A program made the position numbers and the translations under genes. 64,000 bases of DNA from Nansenia antarctica (lineage: Eukaryota > Chordata > Actinopteri > Argentiniformes > Microstomatidae), in contig OZ022339.1 of the NCBI GenBank assembly GCA_963989245.1, forward strand, positions 90,860,142-90,924,141, read 5' to 3'. Positions 32,501-43,560 of this stretch are shown piece by piece. Under the pieces are notes generated by a model. That model did no database searches. It was not told where the DNA came from and saw only the letters and a program-made list of their open reading frames with translations. Each line of letters opens with the position of its first letter. The first letter of the stretch is position 1.

Positions 32501-34234
32501 TATCTTGTTAAATTTTGATATTTAATTTCTATATTTTTCTTTCTTTCTTAATATCCTAATGCTGTATGTAAAGCACTTTGAATTGCCCTTGTTGTATCAA
32601 ATGTGCTATACAAATAAACTTGCCTATGTAACCCTGTATATGTTCCTATTCTTACAGACCAGCAGAGCTCCAACCCAGGTTCAGACAGCGAGCCCAGCTC
32701 CACCACACCAGGAAACCATCAACAACACAGCAGCTCGAGGCGGAAGAATCACCTTAAAACACACCCACAGACTTACACCGGAGAGAAGACCTACCGCTGC
32801 CCACTGTGTGGGAAGAGTTTTAGTGGAGGAGGAGCCCTGAAGAAGCATCAGAGAATACACACCGGAGAGAAACCATACCACTGCTCCCAGTGTGGGAAGA
32901 GTTTCAATACAGCAGGAAATCTAAAGATTCATCAGAGAGTACACACCGGAGAGAAACCATACCACTGCTCCCAGTGTGGGAAGAGGTTCAATACAGCAGG
33001 AAATCTAAAGATTCATCAGAGAGTACACACCGGAGAGAAACCATACCACTGCTCCCAGTGTGGGAAGAGGTTCAATACAGCAGAATCCCTAAAGAAGCAT
33101 CAGAGAACACACACAGGAGAGAAACCATACCACTGCTCCCAGTGTGGGAAGAGGTTCAATACAGCAGGAAATCTAAAGATGCATCAGAGAACACATACGG
33201 GAGAGAAACCATACCACTGCTCCCAATGTGGGAAGAGTTTCAATCAATCAGAAAGTCTAAAGATTCACCAGAGAATACACACCAGGGAGAAACCATACCA
33301 CTGCTCCCAATGTGATAAGAGTTTCAGTACAGCAGGACATCTAAAGATTCATCAGAGAATACACACAGGAGAGAAACCATACCACTGCTCCCAGTGTGGG
33401 AAGAGGTTCAATACAGCAGAATCCCTAAAGAAGCATCAGAGAACACACACAGGAGAGAAACCATACCACTGCTCCCAATGTGGGAAGAGTTTCAGTCAAG
33501 CAGGACAACTAACGATTCATCAGAGAACACACACAGGAGAGAAACCATACCACTGCTCCCAGTGTGGGAAGAGTTTCAATCAATCAGTAAGTCTAAAGAA
33601 TCACCAGAGAATACACACAGGAGAGAAACCATACCACTGCTCCCAGTGTGGGAAGAGGTTCAATACAGCAGGAAATCTAAAGATTCATCAAAGAGTACAC
33701 ACCGGAGAGAAACCATACCACTGCTCCCAGTGTGGGAAGAGGTTTAATACAGCAGGAAATCTAAAGATTCATCAGAGATTACACACCGGAGAGAAACCAT
33801 ACCACTGCTCCCAGTGTGGGAAGAGGTTCAATACAGCAGAATCCCTAAAGAAGCATCAGAGAACACACACAGGAGAGAAACCATACCACTGCTCCCAGTG
33901 TGGGAAGAGGTTCAATACAGCAGGAAATCTAAAGATGCATCAGAGAACACATACAGGAGAGAAACCATACCACTGCTCCCAATGTGGGAAGAGTTTCAAT
34001 CAATCAGGAAGTCTGAAGATTCACCAGAGAATACACACAGGAGAGAAACCATACCACTGCTCCCAATGTGATAAGAGTTTCAGTAACGCAGATGTCCTGA
34101 AGACACACCAGAGAATACACACAGGAGAGAAACCATACCACTGCTCCCAGTGTGGGAAGAGATTCAATACAGCAGGAAATCTAAAGATTCATCAGAGAAT
34201 ACACACCGGAGAGAAACCATATTACTGCTCCTAG
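26544..34234 (+). CDS. C2H2 zinc-finger gene 1 (three exons, 17 intact fingers)
   Basis: Exons 26544-27190, 30437-30714 and 32658-34234 join in frame (2502 nt, 833 residues). Donors are gtaagt twice; acceptors follow ctgcctccag and ctattcttacag. Exon 1 is acidic with a Pro run (about residues 40-48), an EEYDTPWDRFLRDFIKNQ helix-like segment and a degenerate finger (QCYVQCGKKLNTADIVKIQQ). Exon 2 is acidic. Four psi-K-x-E SUMO-like motifs occur (IKEE, VKIE, VKLE, VKEE). Exon 3 has a QQSSNPGSDSEPSS linker and 17 C2H2 fingers at exact 84-bp spacing (first Cys codon 32798, last complete finger 34142), joined by HTGEKPYHCSQCGK. It is probably a nuclear DNA-binding factor; no KRAB or SCAN domain is seen. 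Finger 18 is cut by TAG at 34232-34234, and decayed fingers follow. Intron 1 holds a split minisatellite and an L2. The start codon is the first ATG of the long frame; an upstream non-coding exon is likely. Confidence 0.87.
27197..27415. repeat. 18-19-bp minisatellite, left part (split by L2)
   Basis: Units of gctaacacatgctgctaacg or gctaacccctaacacatgct type. The array resumes at 29471 after the LINE, so it was one array before insertion. Confidence 0.93.
27416..29470 (-). mobile_element. L2-clade LINE inserted in a minisatellite (intron 1 of zinc-finger gene 1)
   Basis: The - strand has a 462-codon open RT frame (29463-28075). It includes FLSKVLGKIVATQL, FQSGFRSAHSTETAL, LLDLTAAFDTVDH, CGVPQGSVLGPTLF, CYADDTQLYIKLDP and EEIKAWMRVNFLQLNSCKTE. 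One frameshift near 28090-28130 leads to the C-terminal frame 28096-27599: VHAFVSSRLDYCNALLIGIP, HSLHWLPISSRI, SVDSFKSGLKTHLFNKAFQ. The 3' UTR has agcactttgagattcttga in reverse and an (att)n-like tail. The 5' end is truncated before the RT, so the endonuclease is missing. It is antisense to the host gene. Confidence 0.94.
29471..29741. repeat. 18-19-bp minisatellite, right part
   Basis: Continuation of the 27197-27415 array with the same ctaacgctaacacatgctgctaac units. Confidence 0.93.
29936..30082. repeat. Irregular repeat of aattaaacagttggt units
   Basis: Alternating taattaaacagttggt, taattaaacagtaggt and agttaaagggcag units in no fixed order. Confidence 0.8.
31035..31180. mobile_element. 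Reversed L2-like LINE/SINE tail
   Basis: (aaatc)n, then ttatttgtatagcgcatttc and aatgcgcttcacac: the conserved 3' tail of fish L2-type elements in inverse orientation, as near 17755-17825. (atca)n follows. Confidence 0.65.
31301..31642. repeat. 10-bp minisatellite (CTCTACTGCT)n, ~34 copies
   Basis: Units of ctctactgct/ctctactgcc with occasional ctctcctctc variants, within intron 2 of zinc-finger gene 1. Both strands stay open across parts of it; these frames are not genes. Confidence 0.95.
31676..31887. repeat. 30-bp minisatellite, 7 copies
   Basis: Seven near-identical units of attaacactagaacagccat plus gggtggggtc. 30 is a multiple of three, so all frames repeat as 10-residue peptides; these are artefacts. 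Confidence 0.95.
32490..32632 (+). mobile_element. L2-like LINE tail next to the zinc-finger exon acceptor
   Basis: tgtaaagcactttgaattgc and ctatacaaataaacttgcc match the tail at 2650-2712. It ends 25 bp before the acceptor of the finger exon. The same tail is present at the same place in the paralogue (63660-63730). Confidence 0.75.
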
Positions 34235-34510
34235 TGTGGGAAGAGTTTTAGTGACGCAGGAAGCCTGAAGATTCATCAGAGATTACACACCGGAGAGAAA
34301 CCATACCAGTGCTCCCAGTGTGGGAAGAGTTTCAATCGAGCAGGAGACCTGAAGACGCATCAGAAAACACACACCAGAGAGAAACCATATTACTGCTCCT
34401 AGTGTGGGAAGTTTCAAACGGGCCCAAAGCCTAAAGTCACATCAGAGAACACACACAGGAGAGAAACCATACCACTGCTCCCAGTGTGGGAAGAATTTCA
34501 ATCAAGAATG
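34235..34510 (+). pseudogene. Decayed zinc fingers past the stop of gene 1
   Basis: The finger reading frame continues after TAG 34232-34234: the rest of finger 18, an intact-looking finger (YQCSQCGKSFNRAGDLKTHQ), then a finger with the same tattactgctcctag nonsense change at 34386-34402. A small deletion (gggaag-tttcaaacg) and a last linker plus CSQCGKNFNQE follow to about 34510. The gene once had about 20-21 fingers. Confidence 0.88.
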
Positions 34511-34584
34511 AAAGCTGGTGTGGTTATATTTGTAAATGTAATTTTTCTATTTTTAAAGTAATTGTTTGATTTGCCTTTTGTCCA

Positions 34585-34590
34585 AATAAA
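34585..34590 (+). terminator. Polyadenylation signal AATAAA of zinc-finger gene 1
   Basis: The first AATAAA after the stop codon, about 350 bp downstream. It is followed by a T/G-rich stretch, as expected. Confidence 0.5.
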
Positions 34591-34599
34591 GCTTTTGCT

Positions 34600-37160
34600 G
34601 TGCATATAAAGTATTGTATGCATTGTATCTATTCTGCAGGGCTCCCTACTTGGTTTGTCCTCATCTCTTACTTTGTGTGTTGAATGAATCACTTTGAACA
34701 GTCACAGTCTGAATGGGCTATCCAAGTGGTTGCATATTTGCAAATACTCCTTGGCATCAAGGGTGAAATCTCAGCACTGGCAACCCACCGTGGCTGCACT
34801 GGAGCTTGCTTCTCCTAAAGCCTGGTACACGCAAAAAGATTTTCTAAATCTTAACTTTTTTTATCTGAGAGACACCACATGGGGTCCCACATGGAGATAA
34901 AAAGTCATGGATTTAACAACTTTTATCGTATTGTGTGTGGTGTAATCCAATATTCCCAATAGAGCACACCACATACATAAAGATCTGATCTAAGGCAGTC
35001 TAGACTCACGTCCCCCAAGCCAGAAATCTTGCGTGATCAGGGTAGTAGTACTGACTGACCTGTAGAGGCAGTATAGAAAGTAGTCAAATCGGTTGTCTAA
35101 CTATTTCTGACCTTAGTCAGATTTTCAACACACTCGATATCACCCATTCGATATTTTTTCTACTTGATTAGCAAAATGAACTTATTTTTAGCGTTATTTC
35201 TCCCGGTTTCATTGTTTTTTTTCATTGGTCGATCGATGTGTGTACTGCTGACCAGGGGAGGAGGCAGCAAGCAGCATGCTCTATGTATCTACATCGCGCC
35301 TTTGTTAGTTGAAACCAGTGTGTTCGTGTATTTAGACATTTCTTTATTATTTACCCACTAGCAACTTATTGAAACCACAATGTTCACTCTGGACTAAGCT
35401 AGCCAAAGCTTTTGTTTGTTAGCTATGCTAGCGTTGTTGTAGCTACGGTATGATTGTGGTAAAGTATGTCTACATTGTAAAAGTTGTGTAAGACTCATGT
35501 TCAGTGTGTAATACTGGAATACTGTAACATGTCAAATGTAATAGGTTACAGAAATGTAAAAAAATGAATGTTTATGTTGTGTTATGAACGAGCTAGCCGC
35601 TAGTTGATTTTCAATACATCTTTTTCTTCTCTTCCTCTTTTTTGTATTATTAATATGGAGTGCCAGTAACTGTGGGCAATATTTGTATGTATAGTAGGGT
35701 CCAAAACCAAAATTCTGTGACCACTCTCTGGCTAACATGTTTTGATGATTTATTTGACTTCTAGGGACCTTTTTAAAAAATGTTGCCTCCAGGTCCCTCC
35801 CAAAAATCCAGTTTTTTTTTGCAGAGGGCCAAATCTAAAATACCTGTAACCTTTAATCATTATATCCAACGGACCCACAGGTGGATCCGAAGTGATATAA
35901 AGAGCTTTATCAATTCTCTTCATCGATATCACATTTTTTTCACAACTTTGCATGCTATACGATGCCACCATTTTTTTTCAGAGACGGTAAACACGGCCTA
36001 AGTCACATCCAGTTTTCTCCAACTGGAGAATGTGTCATGTCCGGTTTCAACGCCGAATTTCCATACCATTGGTCGGCCAACCCCAAAAAAATCCCCCCCC
36101 AAAAAAGAAAAGAAATCTGATACATGAGAAAGGTCAAAGGTCAAAGATGGTGCCAAAATATTCTCAAATGGCCTAAACATATAGGTGTCCACCTAAACAT
36201 ACCTGTACTAAAACAGGTACAAAGTTGCATTTGCTCACATTACTAGCATCGACTTTGGCACAAGTACTAATAAGACCCTGGAGTACTGATTCCTAGATGA
36301 TTTGGGCTTGGTTATCAGGTTTCCAAGGTGATATTCACTGTAAAAGCTGTTGTTTTTTTAGGCGGAGACTGAATTTGAGATGTTTTATAATGTTTACTCT
36401 GACACAGTAACATAGATTTTTATTCTGACACTTCTACAGCCACCCCACAGGTGTTAGCTTTCATTTGATAACAAGATCATTATGAAGGCCCTTGTGATTG
36501 TGGAGATATTCTATATTCACTGTGGGCATGTCATTTCGAGCAGAAAACCAGAAAAATGAGGTGGATAAGATGTTAAGGCAGGTGAATAGGGTAAGTTTTC
36601 TGAAATTGTATGTTTAAATATGCAAATGGTGCGTTACCTAATTAAATATGTGCTAATTTGCATAACATTCAAGAACTTACATTTGAACATTGGATAAAGC
36701 CAGGTTAAACATTCTTGTTTCATCTTGTTGACATATTACATGTTCTACTGTTTCTTTTACGTGACAACTGTAAATATGCAATACACACATCAGAATGCAA
36801 TATATGTGTAACACTAAATACAATGCAAAAATAATGAATACAATGCAAAAATAATAAATACAATGCAAAAATATGGCATATTTGTGCCAAAATGAAATCA
36901 ATACAGCCATTACATTTCGACATGAGCATGTGTGTATTACATTTGGTCATGAGTGCATTTCATTCGAGTGTTGCCACGGTGCTAATTTGCATTGTATTTC
37001 ATTCTGACTTGAGTTTTTGGCACGGGGGGGGGGGGGGAGGAGCTGGAAGAGACTATAAAAACTGTAAGATCTGTAGTTTGCCTTTTCGCCAATTGCTGCA
37101 ATTTTTGCCTTTTGAGTGTCCACAGCCGGTACTACCGTATTGAATCTCCAGGTAATGATA
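34600..37160. other. Unassigned sequence
   Basis: No gene recognised. A block at 36597-36660 (attgtatgtttaaatatgca...) is a third copy of a motif in both arms of the 21-26 kb inverted repeat, so part of this region is probably an unclassified transposon. A 14-base G run lies at 37024-37037. Confidence 0.4.
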
Positions 37161-37170
37161 TGGTATGGTG

Positions 37171-38376
37171 CACCGCTGGACTGGCCATACAATCTTTCTG
37201 CCCGCTGGCAGATGGGCCGCGCTAGTTTTGGGCCGGTCGGGCCGCCTGACCCCCCCCCCAAAAAAAACTAGCTCGGCCCAAAATAGCACGGCATCAACTA
37301 GCGCTGAATCAAGCGGCGGCCCCCGTTTATACTAACACATGGGCTGGCCCAATCACATGCTTAGGCCCTGCTGTCCATCGGCCCCCTCCCCCACTCTGAT
37401 CCCTCGGCCGACAACCCAAGTACAGTGTCATGTTCGTAGATAAGATAGTGAAAGGGGGTGCCCAGAAAATTAGGGAGAAAAAAATTAAGAAGCTAGCAGA
37501 GGATGCCTCAAAATGTCAGAAACTGACAGATATGTTCTCTGCATCGACTGTGGGGGCTAGGCCTACTACAGCTGCGGCTGCCACAGCAAAATCTTTACCG
37601 CTAACTAACGTTAGCACTGATGCGCCGTTAGCAATTGAGGAGGAGACAGGACACAGCTAGAGAGGTAAGCAATGTTGTTACTTGGTTTTACAAAAGCAAA
37701 GTTATGTTAGTCGCTTGCATTGGCCAGATTAAGGGAGCAGCAGCAGAGAATGTCTTATGACTTATGCTAACCCGTACAGGCAGCATGATTGCATTGCGCT
37801 TCACCAGGACTTGGCTGGAATTCATGCACACACAGTGATCTCTCTCATGGTGTAACGTTAGTGCTGCTTGGCTGTGGATTCTATAGCTAACGTTAGATGG
37901 GGGTGTTCTGCATTTTGTGACTTTCTATTTTGTTGCTAGCTAGCAAGTTGAGGTATCACTGTCACTGACATAAATGCAATACCAACAATAGGTGTTAATA
38001 ATTTGAAAATAAAAATATTTAAAAAAAAAATCTACACTAGCCTAGTTCAGAACTAATGAATGCTTTTTATTGCATGGAGAAATAAAACTCATGCAGTCTG
38101 CAACCCAATAATGTTGTCTTGCAACCTTCCATTTGAAATGACTGGGCTTCTGGTGTAACATAATGCAATCATGCAGCCTGTGTGTACATGTAAATGAGAA
38201 CTTTGCTGATTTGCTGGTATACTTGCTGTCCATGTCACTTACTCCGCTCTATAGGGGTTTTTACAAATGGTATATTCAACAGACTGCCAGCATGTTGATC
38301 GGCGGTGTCGGACCGATTGTGTTGGGCCGGTCTGAGCCACATGGCAGGGCCTAATTTTTGTCCCAGTCCAGCCCTG
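37171..38376 (+). mobile_element. hAT transposon with TTF-type transposase N-terminus
   Basis: The ends CACCGCTGGACTGGCCAT and GTCCCAGTCCAGCCCTG are imperfect inverted repeats with nearly identical 8-bp flanks, gtatggtg (37163-37170) and gtatggta (38377-38384). The frame 37430-37660 reads VDKIVKGGAQKIREKKIKKL then DASKCQKLTDMFSAS and stops. 'GGA.K.R.KK...L..DA.KC.KLTDMF' is the standard start of ZMYM1/TTF-type hAT transposases. No catalytic part is present, so it is an internally deleted derivative. Confidence 0.82.
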
Positions 38377-38544
38377 GTATGGTATAATGGTATTTCTGAC
38401 ATCTATCACTTTGGCTGTCGTTAAGATACTTTATTTAGCTGTTTTGGTAGTCTGTCCAATGTGACTAGCTAGCTACGATTTATCAAAATAATGAACAGCA
38501 TAGCTACGATGATAAGTTCTCCTTCGACAGGCAGAAGTGACAGT

Positions 38545-40508
38545 GTTGTTAGAATACACACTCACATTGTTAGAATACACACTCACATTGTTAGAATACA
38601 CACTCACGTTGTTAGAATACACACTCACGTTGTTAGAATACACACTCACGTTGTTAGAATACACACTCACATTGTTAGAGAATACACACTCACATTGTTA
38701 GAATACACACTCACGTTGTTAGAATACACTCACATTGTTAGAGAATACACACTCATGTTGTTAGAATACACACTCACGTTGTTAGAATACACACTCACAT
38801 TGTTAGAATACACACTCACGTTGTTAGAATACACACTCACGTTGTTAGAATACACACTCACATTGTTAGAATACACACTCACGGTGTTAGAATACACACT
38901 CACGTTGTTAGAATACAATACACACTCACGTTGTTAGAATACACACTCACGTTGTTAGAATACACACTCACGTTGTTAGAATACACACTCACATTGTTAG
39001 AGAATACACACTCATGTTGTTAGAATACACACTCACGTTGTTAGAATACACACTCACGTTTTTAGAATACACACTCACATTGTTAGAATACACACTCACG
39101 TTGTTAGAATACACACTCACATTGTTAGAATACACACTCACGGTGTTAGAATACACACTCACGTTGTTAGAGAATACACACTCACGCTGTTAGAATACAC
39201 ACTCACATTGTTAGAGAATACACACTCACATTGTTAGAATACACACTCACGTTGTTAGAATACACACTCACATTGTTAGAATACACACTCACGTTGTTAG
39301 AATACACACTCACGTTGTTAGAATACACACTCACATTGTTAGAATACACACTCACATTGTTAGAATACACACTCACGTTGTTAGAATACACACTCACGTT
39401 GTTAGAATACACACTCACGTTGTTAGAGAATACACACTCACATTGTTAGAATACACACTCACGTTGTTAGAGAATACACACTCACGTTGTTAGAATACAC
39501 ACTCACGTTGTTAGAGAATACACACTCACGTTGTTAGAATACACACTCACGTTGTTAGAATACACACTCACGTTGTTAGAATACACTCACATTGTTAGAG
39601 AATACACACTCATGTTGTTAGAATACACACTCACGTTGTTAGAATACACACTCACGTTTTTAGAATACACACTCACGTTTTTAGAATACACACTCACATT
39701 GTTAGAATACACACTCACGTTGTTAGAATACACACTCACGTTGTTAGAATACACACTCACGGTGTTAGAATACACACTCACGTTGTTAGAATACAATACA
39801 CACTCACATTGTTAGAATACACACTCACGTTGTTAGAATACACACTCACGTTGTTAGAATACACACTCACATTGTTAGAGAATACACACTCATGTTGTTA
39901 GAATACACACTCACGTTGTTAGAATACACACTCACGTTTTTAGAATACACACTCACATTGTTAGAATACACACTCACATTGTTAGAATACACACTCACAT
40001 TGTTAGAATACACACTCACATTGTTAGAATACACACTCACGTTGTTAGAGAATACACACTCACGCTGTTAGAATACACACTCACATTGTTAGAGAATACA
40101 CACTCACATTGTTAGAATACACACTCACGTTGTTAGAATACACACTCACATTGTTAGAATACACACTCACGTTGTTAGAATACACACTCACGTTGTTAGA
40201 ATACACACTCACATTGTTAGAATACACACTCACGTTGTTAGAATACACACTCACGTTGTTAGAATACACACTCACATTGTTAGAATACACACTCACATTG
40301 TTAGAATACACACTCACATTGTTAGAATACACACTCACGTTGTAGAATACACACTCACGTTGTTAGAATACACACTCACGTTGTTAGAGAATACACACTC
40401 ACATTGTTAGAATACACACTCACGTTGTTAGAGAATACACACTCACGTTGTTAGAATACACACTCACGTTGTTAGAGAATACACACTCACGTTGTTAGAA
40501 TACACACT
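38545..40508. repeat. 20-bp minisatellite with ~0.88-kb higher-order repeat
   Basis: About 95 units of ttgttagaatacacactcac, with a 22-bp variant (gttagagaatacac), 18-bp losses and g/a alternation before tt. Rare variants recur at a fixed distance: cgctgttag at 39186 and 40072, and gaatacaatacac at about 38911 and 39788. Blocks of about 880 bp were therefore duplicated. No frame across it is a gene. Confidence 0.95.
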
Positions 40509-40636
40509 CGTTTGACAACGAAGTAGAATTCTTCAGAACCAGAAGAGCTTGTTGATGTTGGATGCTGGGGTTGGGTTGAATAGAAATGGTAAAAAAACGT
40601 TTCACTCGTTGACAAAATGGTATTTTATTCTCCAGA

Positions 40637-40705
40637 CTCACATTCAACGTCAAGGACTCCCTCACTCCACTGTAGCCTTAGAGGTGCTGCACAGCCAGAC
40701 TCTGA
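40637..40705 (+). other. Weak candidate exon
   Basis: Sequence after ttttattctccag reads THIQRQGLPHSTVALEVLHS and runs into the 29-bp repeat. It could be an exon of the same unknown gene as 46129-46190, but no homology is recognised. Confidence 0.15.
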
Positions 40706-40878
40706 GAGAGTACACACATCCATCAGAGAAATGAGAGAGTACACACATCCATCAGAGAAATGAGAGAGTACACACATCCATCAGAGAAATGAGAGAGTAC
40801 ACACATCCATCAGAGAAATGAGAGAGTACACACATCCATCAGAGAAATGAGAGAGTACACACATCCATCAGAGAAATG
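40704..40878. repeat. 29-bp minisatellite, 6 copies
   Basis: gagagagtacacacatccat plus cagagaaat, six near-perfect copies. Confidence 0.95.
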
Positions 40879-40884
40879 GTGAGA

Positions 40885-41180
40885 GTCAAAGTCAGTCAAA
40901 GTCAAAGTCAGCTTTATTGTCAATCCAACATATGTACAGACAGACATACATACAGAGGGATGAAATTGCGACAAGATTAAAAAATAACTATATCTACAAA
41001 ACAATACTAGGTAAAAGATTTGAAATGTGCGGTACACTGTACAGGGATGGAATACAATATGAACAATGACAATAGTGGTAAGTGGCTCAGTATGATAGAG
41101 TAAAGTGGCTAAAGTACGTAAATGTATATATATATATATATACTGTATATACAGGTATGCTTCTATGTATGTACAGTATG
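40885..41180 (-). mobile_element. 3' UTR of a Rex1/CR1-like LINE (reversed)
   Basis: (gtcaaa)n, then gtcagctttattgtcaatcc and aacatatgtacagacagac up to gaaattgcgacaag. Read on the - strand this is a 'cgcaatttcatcc...ttgacaataaagctgac' tail, like the ending at 48170-48215. A (TA)n microsatellite lies at about 41127-41143. Confidence 0.6.
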
Positions 41181-41212
41181 TATGAAGTGAGAGCTCCACA
41201 TTGTGGCCCAAT

Positions 41213-41290
41213 TTGGCTGATATGATAAGTACCTTCTTCTCCTCATATGATAAGTACCGTCTCCTCCTCATATGATAAGTACCTTCTTCT
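41213..41290. repeat. 25-bp minisatellite, left remnant
   Basis: Three units of tcttctcctcatatgataag plus tacct, cut by the LINE at 41291. Confidence 0.95.
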
Positions 41291-43560
41291 CATTTACATT
41301 TACATTTACATTTTTGGCATTTAGCAGACGCCTTATTCCAAAGCGACTTACAATCAATACATTTGAATACCAAGCATGTGAATCAGCAATCCACCATTCG
41401 TTGCAGGAAGAGTAATCTAGCTCGGGCCCGGGGCCACTGATAGAAGGAAAAACCTTCTCCCTATCCAGCCTGGTCTCACACGGCAGACGTCAGAATTCGA
41501 CGTTTTCCATCGCATCCAAACGTCGAATTCCGACGTTCGCTCGTTTGAAAGCGCAGGGGTGCGCCTGTTATGTGCGCCTGTCGGGGCTTCTCTCGGGATT
41601 ATTCCATTTTGAATTGCATTTGCATTAATAAGTTAGGCCACATTTTGAGATACAACCAACGGAGAGGGTTAGGGTTACCCTAACCCTAACATTAACCCTA
41701 ACCTTAACCCTAACCTTAACCCTAACCCTAACCTTAACCCTAACCCTAACCCTAACCTTAACCCTAACCCTAAATGTGGCCTAACTAATTAATGCAAGTG
41801 CAATTCAAAATGGAATAATCCCGAGAGAAGCCCCGACAGGCGCACATAGCAGGCGCACCCCTGCGAGCTACACGTCGGAATTCGACGTTTGGAGTCTGCC
41901 GTGTGAGACCAGGTTGCCCTATCGCCTTCTACTAAAACTTTTTTGTTTTTTTATTTTATTTTTTTACTGGAGAAACTGAGAAACAGTACAAGGGGGGCAA
42001 TAGAAGTTCTTAGGGACACAGTAGAGGGGAAAGCGGGTGTCTTTAGGAGACGTAGTGGTGAGGGTCAGAAGATGTCTCAGGAGGAGCAGTTAAGATGTAA
42101 CCTGAAGAGATGGGTCTTCAGTCTACGACGGAAGATGGGTAGTGACTCTGCCGTTCTGACAGCCGTGGGGAGCTCATTCCACCAGCGGGGAGCCAGTGTT
42201 GTGAAGAGACGTGATCGGGCAGCCCGACTGCTGTGTAGAGGAGGTGGGGCCAGTCGGCCAGCCGAGGTGGTGGAGCGGAGTGAGCGGGCAGGGATTTGGG
42301 GGGTTACCATTTCCTTGGGAGTATTTGGGGAGGTTGAATACCAGCCGGGCAGCAGCATTCTGGATGAGCTGCAGAGGTCTAATGGCTGAAGCGGGGAGCC
42401 CAGCCAGGAGTACATTGCAGTAATCCAGGCGGGAGATGACCAGTGCCTGGGTCAAGAGTTGCGCTGCCTCTCTGGTAAGGAATGGTCGTATCCTTCTAAT
42501 GTTGTAGAGGAAGAATCTGCAGGAGCGAGCCGTTGCTGCAATGTTCTCCGCACAGGATAGTCGGTTATCCAGGATCACTCCAAGGTTCTTGGCTGTCAGG
42601 GAGGGGGTTACAGTAGAGTTCTCCACTGTGATGGAGAAGTCTTGGAGAGGGCAGGCTTTCCCGGGGATGAAGAGGAGCTCGGTCTTGTTAAGATTGAGCT
42701 TGAGATGGTGGTCAGCCATCCAAGTTGAAATGTCAGCGAGACATGCTGAGATACGGGTTGCCACGTGTACATCAGACGGGGGGAAGGACAGGAAGAGTTG
42801 AGTGTCGTCTGCGTAGCTGTGGTAGGAGAGCCCATGTGAAGAGATTACCGAGCCAAGAGACTTGGTGTAGAGGGAGAAAAGTAGGGGCCCTAGGACAGAA
42901 CCCTGGGGTACTCCAGTGGAGAGGGTTCGAGGAGAAGATAGCGATTCTCTCCAGGTCACCTGTTAGGAGCGGCCCGCCAGGTAGGAAGAAAACCAGGAGT
43001 GTGCGGTGCCAGAGATGCCCAGGTCTGAGAGGATGGAGAGAAGGATCTGGTGATTGACTGTGTCGAAGGCAGCAGACAGGTCAAGGAGAATGAGAACAGA
43101 GGAGAGGGAGGAAGCTTGGGCAGAGTGGAGGGCTTCCGTGACAGCAAGGAGCGCAGTCTCAGTGGAATGCCCAGCCTTGAAGCCGGATTGGTGGGGGTCT
43201 AAGTGATCCATCTTCCGGAGATAGTCAGTCAGTTGTTTAGATGCCGCGCGTTCAAGGGTTTTGGAGGGGAAGGAGAGAAGGGATACAGGTCTGTAATTGT
43301 GGACAGATGATGGATCAAGGGTAGGTTTCTTGAGGAGAGGCTTGACTCTGGCTATTTTGAAGGCCGCTGGGACAGATCCTGTGGATAGGGAGGAGTTGAT
43401 TAGGGTGGTAAGGTAAGGAAGGATGTCGGCGGAAATAGATTGGAGAAGGGGGGAGGGGATGGGATCAAGAGGGCATGTGGTTGCCCGCTTTGATGTGATG
43501 AGTGTGAGAATCTCATCGGGGGAGAGGGGGGAAAAAGATGACAATCCAGAGACCGAGTGT
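41291..43560 (-). mobile_element. L2-clade LINE, copy B, inserted in the 25-bp minisatellite
   Basis: The - strand carries RT frames 43571-42963 and 42959-42174. They include DEILTLITSKRATTCPLDPI, HNYRPVSLLSFPSKTLERAA, HQSGFKAGHSTETALLAVTE and LLDLSAAFDTVNH. An in-frame stop at 42960-42962 precedes STGVPQGSVLGPLLFSLYTK, YADDTQLFLSFPPSD and KNLGVILDNRLSCAENIAAT. It lacks ~113 bp near 42317 that copy A (19553-20749) retains. The 3' UTR is interrupted by a MITE (41466-41916). Flanks are minisatellite on both sides with a possible 5-bp duplication CTTCT (41286-41290, 43561-43565), hard to prove in repeated DNA. Confidence 0.94.
41466..41916. mobile_element. Foldback MITE with telomere-like centre inside LINE copy B
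   Basis: The ends are cagcctggtctcacacggca and tgccgtgtgagaccaggttg. Subterminal blocks pair (cgggattattccattttgaa, gcgcctgtcggggcttctct). The centre is (CCCTAA)n with CCTTAA variants at 41671-41775. The 7-bp duplication CCCTATC flanks it (41459-41465, 41917-41923). Copy A of the host LINE has the uninterrupted site ctccctatcgccttc at 19706-19720, which proves the insertion. Confidence 0.95.

Noticed and set aside
32890..34071. + strand frames with repeated WEEVQYSRKSKDSSE-type peptides
   Set aside because: Out-of-frame translation of the zinc-finger array; the finger frame is the real one. The same applies to - strand frames at 61619-63232.
41671..41775. Possible true telomere end
   Set aside because: The short, imperfect (CCCTAA)n lies inside a MITE with unique sequence on both sides; it is interstitial.
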